Positions 46,260-52,824 of a DNA stretch of 64,000 nt are shown in pieces. The DNA lies in NCBI GenBank assembly GCA_947492175.1, contig CANLMQ010000010.1:1-64000 (forward strand). The letters are read 5' to 3'. How positions within the stretch are numbered: position 1 is the stretch's first letter; every line of letters begins with the position of its first letter. Both the position numbers and the translations under genes were made by a program. This DNA comes from an uncultured Draconibacterium sp. Lineage in GTDB: Bacteria > Bacteroidota > Bacteroidia > Bacteroidales > Prolixibacteraceae. The notes under the pieces are model-generated. The model was not told the origin of the DNA. It was given only the letters and a program-made list of their open reading frames with translations, and did not search any database.

Positions 46260-47696
46260 ATGAACGATTATTTTGTTATCCTTCTAAGCGTTGCAGCACT
46301 TTTTGTTTTTATCATTATTGTAGCAATGATGCGGCGTTACAAACGCTGCCCCTCCGACCGCATTCTGGTAGTTTACGGTAAAGTTGGAAAAGGAGCCAAC
46401 AGTGAATCTCGCTCAGCCAAATGTATTCATGGTGGAGCAGCATTTATCTGGCCCATTATTCATTCTTATGCATTTCTCGATTTAACTCCAATTTCAATTG
46501 AAATAAACCTGACAAATGCACTGAGTAAACAAAACATTCGTGTTGACGTGCCATCGCGTTTTACAGTAGGAATTTCAACCGAGCCTAACATTATGAACAA
46601 TGCCGCTGAGCGTTTGCTTGGCCTTTCGCAGGAATCAATCAGTAACCTGGCAAAAGACATCATTTTTGGTCAGTTGCGTTTGGTTGTTGCGACTATGGAC
46701 ATTGAGGAAATCAATAGCAACCGCGATAAATTCCTTGCCGCTGTTTCGTCGAATGTTGAAGCCGAATTGAAAAAAATTGGATTGAAGCTTATCAATGTGA
46801 ATGTTACCGATATTAACGACGAATCGGGCTACATTGAAGCACTCGGAAAAGAAGCTGCGGCCAAGGCGATTAACGATGCCAAGAAAACAGTAGCTGAGAA
46901 AAACCGTGACGGTGAAATCGGACAGGCAAAAGCTTTACAAGACCAACGTGTTCAGGTTGCAGGTGCAGACGCATCAGCTGTTGAAGGAGAGAACATTGCA
47001 AAAGTTACTATTGCTAATTCTGATGCCGACCGCCGCGAAAAAGAAGCAGAAGCAAACCGAAGAGCAGTTGCCGCCGAAAAAGTTACTGATGCAAAAGCGT
47101 TGGAAGAAGCTTATGCTGCTGAAAAACTGGCAGAGCAGGTTCGTGCAGAAAGAGACAAAGCTACACAAATTGCCAACGTTGTCATTCCAGCAGAGATTGA
47201 CAAACAAAAAGTTGAAATTGACGCGGAAGCAATTGCCGAGCAAAAAAGACGAATTGCCAAAGGTGAAGCCGATGCCATTTTTATGAAGATGGAAGCCGAA
47301 GGTAAAGGTATGTATGAGATTTTAAGCAAACAAGCTGAAGGTTTCGACCATCTGGTAAAAGCTGCCGGCAACGATGCACAAAAAGCAGTATTGATGATGA
47401 TTGCTGATAAATTACCGGAATTAGTTGCAACCCAGGTTGAAGCCATCAAAAACATTAAAATTGATAAAGTTACTGTTTGGGAAACTGGTAACGGGAAAGA
47501 AGGAAAAACGTCAACGGCTAATTTTATGCAGGGCATGTTGGGATCAATTCCTCCGCTCGATGATATTTTCAAATCAGCAGGAATGGAGTTACCAAACTAC
47601 CTGAAAGGTGAAGTAAAAAAAGAGGACGATTCAAAGAGTCCTAAAGATGAAAATGATTCATTTGAAGAAGTAACAGAAGTTACACCAGAAGAATAA
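46260..47696 (+). CDS. Flotillin family protein
   Basis: A 478-residue flotillin (YqiK/FloT-like) that scaffolds membrane microdomains. An N-terminal helix (about 4-24) is followed by a PHB/SPFH domain (30-190) and a long Ala/Glu/Lys-rich coiled coil (about 195-370) with 'EAEANRRAVAAEKV'-type repeats. The C-terminal tail is acidic ('SFEEVTEVTPEE'). A terminator follows. Pairing with the NfeD-like gene is the usual arrangement. Confidence 0.93.
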   Translation: MNDYFVILLSVAALFVFIIIVAMMRRYKRCPSDRILVVYGKVGKGANSESRSAKCIHGGAAFIWPIIHSYAFLDLTPISIEINLTNALSKQNIRVDVPSRFTVGISTEPNIMNNAAERLLGLSQESISNLAKDIIFGQLRLVVATMDIEEINSNRDKFLAAVSSNVEAELKKIGLKLINVNVTDINDESGYIEALGKEAAAKAINDAKKTVAEKNRDGEIGQAKALQDQRVQVAGADASAVEGENIAKVTIANSDADRREKEAEANRRAVAAEKVTDAKALEEAYAAEKLAEQVRAERDKATQIANVVIPAEIDKQKVEIDAEAIAEQKRRIAKGEADAIFMKMEAEGKGMYEILSKQAEGFDHLVKAAGNDAQKAVLMMIADKLPELVATQVEAIKNIKIDKVTVWETGNGKEGKTSTANFMQGMLGSIPPLDDIFKSAGMELPNYLKGEVKKEDDSKSPKDENDSFEEVTEVTPEE

Positions 47697-47724
47697 GCTT
47701 TTTCATCATGATTTAGATATTGTT

Positions 47725-47756
47725 TACCGGTTTTCTTTGGAGAACCGGTATTTTTA
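47725..47756 (+). terminator. Terminator after the flotillin gene
   Basis: TACCGGTT and AACCGGTA pair around a 10-base loop and are followed by a T-run. Confidence 0.8.
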
Positions 47757-47783
47757 TAACTTATTTTAAGGCAAGTTTAATTG

Positions 47784-47949
47784 TAATACCAATTTTATTT
47801 TGAAATTAGCGTTAAATTGTTTTGAATATTTTGAGTTTAGGCGAGCTGAAAAATTAAGGCATAGCCAAAGCTACGGTGCAATTTTTCAGCAAAGTATAAA
47901 TTCAAAAGAACAAAAGAATAATGCTCATTTCAATGTAATATTGGTATAA
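47784..47949 (+). mobile_element. MITE-like dispersed repeat, copy 2
   Basis: A 166-bp element with ends TAATACCAAT and ATTGGTATAA, homologous to the reverse complement of 13174-13339. Its centre holds a perfect 11-bp inverted repeat, GCTGAAAAATT / AATTTTTCAGC, around 'GGCATAGCC' and 'GCTACGG'. The stem differs from copy 1 by paired changes that keep base pairing. No coding capacity. It lies between the flotillin terminator and the ABC transporter genes. Confidence 0.7.
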
Positions 47950-47950
47950 T

Positions 47951-47967
47951 CCTGTAATTTGTACAGG
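47951..47967 (+). promoter_or_regulatory. Operator-like palindrome upstream of ABC transporter
   Basis: CCTGTA and TACAGG form a perfect 6-bp inverted repeat with a five-base spacer, overlapping a TAATTTG near match to a -7 box, 31 bases before the ATG at 47998. No regulator gene is adjacent. Confidence 0.35.
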
Positions 47968-47997
47968 TTAATTCATACTATTTCAAAAACAAAATCG

Positions 47998-48921
47998 ATG
48001 GAATTATTTGAAGCGCGAAATGTAGAAAAGGTTTTTGCATCAACCAAAGCATTAACCAATGTAAGCATTTCAGTAAAGGAACAAAGCATATTTGGCCTGC
48101 TAGGCCCAAACGGAGCAGGAAAAACAACGCTTATCCGAATTATCAATCAAATTACTGCACCCGATAAGGGAGAAATTTTCCTTGACGGAAGACCTATGAC
48201 CCGGGCAGATATTTCGCAAATTGGGTACTTGCCCGAAGAACGTGGCTTGTACAAAAAATTAAAGATTGGCGAACAGGCCATTTACCTCGCGCAATTAAAA
48301 GGAATGTCGCAGCGGGATGCAAAAAAAAATCTGAAATACTGGTTCGAAAAGTTCGAAATTATGGGCTGGTGGAACAAAAAGGTGGAGGAGCTTTCAAAGG
48401 GGATGCAGCAGAAAGTACAGTTTATAACTACGGTTGTTCATAAACCCAAACTATTGATTTTTGATGAACCCTTTAGTGGATTCGATCCGATTAATGCGAA
48501 CCTTTTAAAACAAGAAATTCTGAATTTGAGAAATGAGGGGGCAACCATTATCTTTTCTACACATAATATGGGATCGGTGGAGGAATTATGCGATAATATT
48601 GCACTAATAAACAAATCTGTTAAAATTGAAGACGGGCCAACGGATCTTATCCGGGAAAAATATAAATCGAATATTTTCAATATAAAATATCGTGGCGAAT
48701 TCCGGAAAGTGGATCTGGCACTTGGCACACAATATCAAATAATAAATCATTCAGAAAACGAGAAGGAAAATAACATACAGGTTCAGTACCTTAATGGAAA
48801 TTCCAACAACGATTTAATTCAGGCATTAATGCAGGCTGCCGAGATTATTTCGTTCGAAGAAGTTATTCCAAGCATGAATGATGTATTTATAAAAGCCGTT
48901 GAAGAATCGAATAAAAACTAA
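47998..48921 (+). CDS. ABC transporter ATP-binding protein
   Basis: ATPase of an export-type ABC system (NatA/CcmA-like), 307 residues from the ATG at 47998 ('MELFEARNVEK'). Walker A is 'GPNGAGKTTL', the signature is 'ELSKGMQQKV', and Walker B is 'LLIFDEPFSGFDPINA'. A C-terminal extension (about 225-307) is typical of sodium- or drug-export ABC ATPases. It is followed after 14 bases by its permease. The earlier in-frame ATG (47959) is rejected because the ABC fold starts at 'MELFEARN'. Confidence 0.93.
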   Translation: MELFEARNVEKVFASTKALTNVSISVKEQSIFGLLGPNGAGKTTLIRIINQITAPDKGEIFLDGRPMTRADISQIGYLPEERGLYKKLKIGEQAIYLAQLKGMSQRDAKKNLKYWFEKFEIMGWWNKKVEELSKGMQQKVQFITTVVHKPKLLIFDEPFSGFDPINANLLKQEILNLRNEGATIIFSTHNMGSVEELCDNIALINKSVKIEDGPTDLIREKYKSNIFNIKYRGEFRKVDLALGTQYQIINHSENEKENNIQVQYLNGNSNNDLIQALMQAAEIISFEEVIPSMNDVFIKAVEESNKN

Positions 48922-48935
48922 ACTCCACAGAACAA

Positions 48936-50276
48936 ATGAACAATACATTTTTAATTCTAAAACAAGAATATTTAAAACGGGTAAAAAAGAAGTCGTTTAT
49001 CGTTCTTACCATACTGATGCCTTTTTTAGTAGCCGGTGTTTATGGTTTGGTAATTTACTTTTCGATAAAAGACGACACTGAGGAGCGTACTATTGCGGTG
49101 TACGACGAATCATCACTCTTTCTTGGAGAATTCAGCGATAAAGGAACCACAAAGTACCACTTTATTCCGAAAGAAGAATACAACCAGCTAAAAACAAAAA
49201 TTAAAGGAAGCGGGTATTATGGAGTGCTCTATATTCCCGGAAATATATATTCGAATAACCACGCCCAGCTGCTTTCTGAAAAGCAACTTCCTTTTGAGCT
49301 GACCGAGCAAATTGAACGAAGATTAAGCCGGTTTATTGAAAACGACAAACGCCAGAAAGTAATTGAAGATTCGGGAATTCCTGATTTGGAAGATCGTTTG
49401 GAAAAAACAAAAACCTGGATAACACTTAATACACTTAAGATTTCCGAATCGGGCGAAGCTAAAAAAAGCTCTTCGGTTGTGGCTTTTATTGCCAGTTACG
49501 CCATGGGAATCATTATTTACTTTTTTGTATTTATGTATGGCGCCATGGTTATGCGAAGTGTAATGGAAGAAAAGAAAAGCCGCATAATTGAAGTAATTAT
49601 TTCGTCGGTAAAGCCCAGTCAACTAATGGCAGGTAAAATTATCGGAACCGCTTTGGTTGGATTAACACAAGTTGCTATCTGGGTTGTTTTAGGAGGTATC
49701 GGACTATTTGTTGTTCAGGGATTTTTCACCCCCGAATCGGCTCAACAAATGGGACAGAGTCTTATGGAAAACCAGGGACAAATGAATCCGGCCATGGCAC
49801 AGGCTGCCGAACCAAATAAAGTGATGGAGATTATGGAGATGGTTAGCAATCTCAACATACCACTCATCCTGTTTTCGTTCCTGTTTTACTTTATTGCCGG
49901 ATATTTACTTTACAGCTCGTTTTTAGGTGCTGTTGGTGCGGCTGTTGATAACGACGAAGACTCGCAACAAATGGTTTTTCCGGTTACCTTCCCACTTATT
50001 CTGTCTATCATGTTATTATTTCCGATTGCACGTAATCCGGAAGGATCACTTGCATTCTGGTGTTCAATAATACCATTTACTTCGCCGGTAGCTATGATGG
50101 CACGCGTTCCGTATGGATTACCGGCTTGGGAATTATTGCTTTCTATGGGATTACTGATTTTAACTACTATAGGGGCCATTTTTGCAGCTGCAAAGATCTA
50201 TCGCATTGGCTTGTTAATGTATGGTAAAAAGGTAAATATCAAGGAACTGTTAAAATGGTTGCGTTATAAAAATTAA
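48936..50276 (+). CDS. ABC transporter permease (NatB-like)
   Basis: Permease partner of the preceding ATPase, 446 residues, ABC-2 type. One N-terminal helix (20-42), a large extracytoplasmic domain (about 45-180), and five or six C-terminal helices. Signature segments are 'VMRSVMEEKKSRIIEVIISSVKPSQLMAGKIIG', of which 'EEKKSRIIEVIISS' is typical. A Met/Gln-rich loop ('QQMGQSLMENQGQMNPAM') is a small oddity. The substrate is not evident; sodium or peptide export are options. Confidence 0.9.
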   Translation: MNNTFLILKQEYLKRVKKKSFIVLTILMPFLVAGVYGLVIYFSIKDDTEERTIAVYDESSLFLGEFSDKGTTKYHFIPKEEYNQLKTKIKGSGYYGVLYIPGNIYSNNHAQLLSEKQLPFELTEQIERRLSRFIENDKRQKVIEDSGIPDLEDRLEKTKTWITLNTLKISESGEAKKSSSVVAFIASYAMGIIIYFFVFMYGAMVMRSVMEEKKSRIIEVIISSVKPSQLMAGKIIGTALVGLTQVAIWVVLGGIGLFVVQGFFTPESAQQMGQSLMENQGQMNPAMAQAAEPNKVMEIMEMVSNLNIPLILFSFLFYFIAGYLLYSSFLGAVGAAVDNDEDSQQMVFPVTFPLILSIMLLFPIARNPEGSLAFWCSIIPFTSPVAMMARVPYGLPAWELLLSMGLLILTTIGAIFAAAKIYRIGLLMYGKKVNIKELLKWLRYKN

Positions 50277-50288
50277 CAATTAAGATAA

Positions 50289-50310
50289 AAATATGATTTT
50301 TTTCATATTT
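50289..50310 (+). terminator. AT-rich hairpin after the ABC permease gene
   Basis: AAATATGA (50289-50296) and TCATATTT (50303-50310) pair around six T. It could end the transporter operon; weak because it is AT-rich and lacks a following T-run. Confidence 0.35.
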
Positions 50311-50336
50311 ACTATTTAGAACTAATAAAAATTACA

Positions 50337-50343
50337 TATCTTG
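50337..50343 (+). promoter_or_regulatory. Possible -7 box of the cysK leader transcript
   Basis: TATCTTG is one base short of TAnnTTTG and lies 75 bases before the leader ORF. No clear -33 TTG. Given as the best candidate only. Confidence 0.25.
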
Positions 50344-50418
50344 CAGGCAGTACAAAACGAAGAAGAGAGCCAAATCTCATCGTAAGTTACAATACGGCAA
50401 TTAAGAAGAAAGTTAAAA

Positions 50419-50493
50419 ATGAAAAACACCTGTTGCAATATGATGATGTGTTGTTGTTTCCTGAAATCAGGGAGGGGTGTTATTTTAGTATAG
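50419..50493 (+). CDS. Cys/Met-rich leader peptide of cysK
   Basis: A 24-codon ORF from ATG at 50419 to TAG at 50491. It begins Met-Lys-Asn-Thr-Cys-Cys-Asn, then three Met (50440-50448) and three Cys codons (50449-50457), and continues Phe-Leu-Lys-Ser-Gly-Arg. Five of 24 residues are Cys and four are Met, far above normal use, and runs of one amino acid are the hallmark of attenuation leaders. It lies 103 bases upstream of cysK with a terminator between. The product is probably non-functional; translation itself would be the sensor. It is preceded by an A-rich start context without a clear Shine-Dalgarno site. Confidence 0.7.
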   Translation: MKNTCCNMMMCCCFLKSGRGVILV

Positions 50494-50556
50494 TTAAACA
50501 ACTAATATTATTATAAAGAAGGCCTTCCTGATTAATCAGGAAGGCCTTCTTGTTTT
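50465..50556 (+). promoter_or_regulatory. Candidate cysteine-responsive attenuator before cysK
   Basis: The segment AATCAGGGAGG (50465-50475), 8 bases after the last Cys codon, can pair over 11 bp (one G-U) with CCTTCCTGATT (50523-50533), the inner part of the terminator's left arm. That arm otherwise forms a perfect 18-bp palindrome with 50534-50551. Ribosomes stalled at the Cys codons would leave the segment free to block the terminator; ribosomes moving on would cover it. A further pairing AACACC (50425-50430) with GGTGTT (50476-50481) could sequester it in idle RNA. Confidence 0.6.
50516..50556 (+). terminator. Terminator arm of the cysK attenuator
   Basis: Perfect 18+18-base palindrome (50516-50533 with 50534-50551) rich in GGCC and CCTGAT elements, followed by GTTTT. 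It ends 40 bases before the cysK ATG, so it must be overcome for cysK expression from the leader promoter. Confidence 0.8.
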
Positions 50557-50595
50557 AAACAAAAGATTTACCGTAATAATTCAAAAATAAAAAAA

Positions 50596-51507
50596 ATGAA
50601 AGCTCAAAACATTTTAGAGACTATTGGCAACACGCCACATGTAAAATTAAACCGGTTGTACCCCGATGATTATGAAGTGTGGGTAAAAGTTGAAAAAACA
50701 AATCCGGGAGGAAGCATCAAAGACAGAATTGCTTTATCAATGATTGAGGATGCAGAAGAGAAAGGTATTTTAAAAGAAGGCTCGGTAATAATCGAACCAA
50801 CGTCGGGAAATACCGGAATCGGTTTGGCTTTGGTTGCAGCAGTAAAAGGCTATCGCCTGATTCTGACAATGCCTGAATCAATGTCATTGGAGCGAAGGAA
50901 AGCTCTTCTGGCATTAGGAGCAGAGTTGGAACTTACTCCAAAAGAAAAGGGTATGAAAGGTGCCATTGCCAGGGCCCAAGAATTAGCGGAAGGAATAAAG
51001 AATGCATGGATACCGCTTCAGTTCGATAATCCTGCAAACGTTGACATTCATCGGAAAACAACAGCACAGGAAATTATAAAAGATTTTCCTGAAGGTTTTG
51101 ATTACCTAATAACAGGTGTTGGAACAGGAGGACACATAACTGGAGTTGCAGAAGTTCTCAAGCAGAATTTTCCAAATATTAAAGTGTTTGCTGTTGAACC
51201 CGATACAAGTCCAGTAATTAGTGGTAAAAGTCCGGGACCTCATGGCATTCAGGGAATTGGTGCAGGGTTTATTCCCGCTAATCTAAATACCGAATTACTG
51301 GATGGAACCATTGAAGTTAGTAAAGAAGAAGCATTTGAATATGCCCAAAAAGCAGCAAAAAAAGAGGGACTCTTTGTTGGGATTTCCTCGGGAGCATCAC
51401 TTGCTGCAGTAGCAAAAAAAATTAAAGAACTACCTAAAGGTTCTCGTATTATAACCTTCTCTTACGATCATGGAGAAAGATATTTATCTATTGAGGGATT
51501 GTATTAA
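50596..51507 (+). CDS. cysK: Cysteine synthase (O-acetylserine sulfhydrylase)
   Basis: PLP enzyme making cysteine from O-acetylserine and sulfide. The 303 residues carry the PLP lysine at Lys42 in 'TNPGGSIKDRIA', the substrate loop 'EPTSGNTGIGLA', and the phosphate-binding 'GVGTGGHITGVAE'. Serine acetyltransferase is not adjacent. The leader peptide and attenuator upstream suggest end-product control. A small terminator follows; DUF302 and HMA-protein genes lie downstream. Confidence 0.96.
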   Translation: MKAQNILETIGNTPHVKLNRLYPDDYEVWVKVEKTNPGGSIKDRIALSMIEDAEEKGILKEGSVIIEPTSGNTGIGLALVAAVKGYRLILTMPESMSLERRKALLALGAELELTPKEKGMKGAIARAQELAEGIKNAWIPLQFDNPANVDIHRKTTAQEIIKDFPEGFDYLITGVGTGGHITGVAEVLKQNFPNIKVFAVEPDTSPVISGKSPGPHGIQGIGAGFIPANLNTELLDGTIEVSKEEAFEYAQKAAKKEGLFVGISSGASLAAVAKKIKELPKGSRIITFSYDHGERYLSIEGLY

Positions 51508-51530
51508 TACAATTTAAGTAAATTGCCAGA

Positions 51531-51562
51531 AAGGAATTGTCTATTAGATAATTCCTTTTTTT
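51531..51562 (+). terminator. cysK terminator
   Basis: AAGGAATT pairs with AATTCCTT, with an inner ATT/AAT extension, and a T-run follows. Confidence 0.75.
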
Positions 51563-51651
51563 ATCAATTTTATTGAAAAGGTGATTTTTAAAATTAATCG
51601 AACAAAAGTTTCTATACATGTGTTTACTGTATGACTTTAAAAAATAACATT

Positions 51652-52125
51652 ATGAAGAAAAGTATTACAATGTTCATTACCGGTATTGGATTGGGAATAG
51701 TTTTAACTATTGTTTCAGTATTGGTAATTCTGCCTAAACAAATGTTTGTAGTACACGAAAGCAAACTGGCTTTTAATGAAACAGTAGAAACTATTGCAAA
51801 ATCAGCAGCCGAAAATAAATGGAGTATACCTCATCGTTACGATTTGCAGGCAACCATGAAAAAACACGGACTAGATGTGAAACCGGTTGTGGTTTTTTCG
51901 CTTTGCAAACCGGAACATGCCTACCAAATATTAAGTGACCACGAGTTAAGATCGGTTTCAGCAATAATGCCTTGCCGCGTTGCTGTTTACGAAAAAGATG
52001 GCAAAACTTTTGTTTCGATGCTCAATTCCGGATTTTTCTCAAAGTTTTTGGGCAAAAAAGTTACCACAATAATGGGGGCTGCAAGTTCTGAAAACGACGA
52101 AATTCTGGCTCCTATAATAATGTAA
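51652..52125 (+). CDS. DUF302 domain membrane protein
   Basis: A 157-residue protein from the ATG at 51652 ('MKKSITMFITGIG'); an ATG seven codons earlier is also open. One N-terminal helix (about 5-27) anchors a DUF302 domain (35-155) with segments 'ESKLAFNETVETIAKSA', 'FSLCKPEHAYQIL' and 'MPCRVAVYEKDGKTFVS'. The two Cys, in CKPEHAY and MPCR, are conserved in many DUF302 proteins. Function unknown; members occur near sulfur and thiol-related genes. It is followed by an HMA-domain lipoprotein. Confidence 0.85.
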   Translation: MKKSITMFITGIGLGIVLTIVSVLVILPKQMFVVHESKLAFNETVETIAKSAAENKWSIPHRYDLQATMKKHGLDVKPVVVFSLCKPEHAYQILSDHELRSVSAIMPCRVAVYEKDGKTFVSMLNSGFFSKFLGKKVTTIMGAASSENDEILAPIIM

Positions 52126-52170
52126 TCCAGTTTAACAGAGATATAAATACAAACAAATAATCTAAATAAG

Positions 52171-52482
52171 ATGAAAAAGCTTTTATTTCTAATCGCTGTA
52201 ATAGGCCTGTTTTCGTGTAATACGGGAAACAAACAAAAAACGGTAAGCGATGTAAAAAGTACTGAACTGGTTGAAGCAACTATACATATTGGTGGGTTAC
52301 ACTGCGAAAGTTGTGTTGCTTCGGTAGAAAAGGGGATAAACGGGTTAGATGGAATTCAGAATGTGGTGGTAACACTAACCGACTCAACTGCAGTTGTTAA
52401 ATACGATGCCTCAAAACTAAAACTGGCAGAAATTGAAAAGACAGTTGAAAAAAGAGGATATACAATAAAAAAATTGGAATAG
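52171..52482 (+). CDS. HMA-domain lipoprotein (metal-binding)
   Basis: A 103-residue periplasmic protein. The signal peptide ends in a lipobox ('IGLFSC', Cys16), so it is probably a lipoprotein. A heavy-metal-associated domain follows (about 33-103) with the metal motif 'GGLHCESCVAS'. Such domains bind soft metals such as copper or mercury. It lies 45 bases after the DUF302 gene, possibly co-transcribed with it. A short hairpin (ATGCCT / AGGCAT, 52535-52555) lies downstream. Confidence 0.88.
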   Translation: MKKLLFLIAVIGLFSCNTGNKQKTVSDVKSTELVEATIHIGGLHCESCVASVEKGINGLDGIQNVVVTLTDSTAVVKYDASKLKLAEIEKTVEKRGYTIKKLE

Positions 52483-52614
52483 CCTTTTAATTAGGCAATT
52501 ACATGGCTGGTTTTCAACATAGTTTCCTTTATAAATGCCTGAAAAAATTAGGCATAATTCTTGTATAATGCGTATATTGCATTTAGCCATAGAAGACAAA
52601 TAATATAGAAAACA

Positions 52615-52767
52615 ATGAAACAGAATTTTAACAAAGGAAAATTAGGACTTAAAGAACGAGGACCGATTTGGAAAGTTAAGATTGGAATTCGTTCAGGCGT
52701 TGCAGAAAACAAGATTGAAGTTTTCGAGAAAGCCAGAAAATGGAAAGTGAAAGTTATTTTGAACTAA
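52615..52767 (+). CDS. Small basic hypothetical protein (50 aa)
   Basis: A 50-codon ORF from ATG at 52615 to TAA, starting 'MKQNFNKGKLGLKERG' and ending 'RKWKVKVILN'. It is rich in Lys (14 of 50) and has no transmembrane segment. It sits between the HMA lipoprotein gene and the strong terminator at 52771, and the A-rich start context resembles other genes here. I recognise no family. It may be real because it ends right before a terminator, but a chance ORF cannot be ruled out. Confidence 0.5.
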   Translation: MKQNFNKGKLGLKERGPIWKVKIGIRSGVAENKIEVFEKARKWKVKVILN

Positions 52768-52770
52768 AAT

Positions 52771-52808
52771 AAAAAGCTCCGATAAAATTTTATCGGAGCT
52801 TTTTTTTG
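52771..52808. terminator. Bidirectional terminator before carB end
   Basis: AAAAAGCTCCGATAAAA and TTTTATCGGAGCTTTTT form a perfect 17-bp palindrome, with T and A runs on the two sides. It can end both the small ORF and carB. Confidence 0.85.
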
Positions 52809-52824
52809 ATCTTCCTGTCAGATC

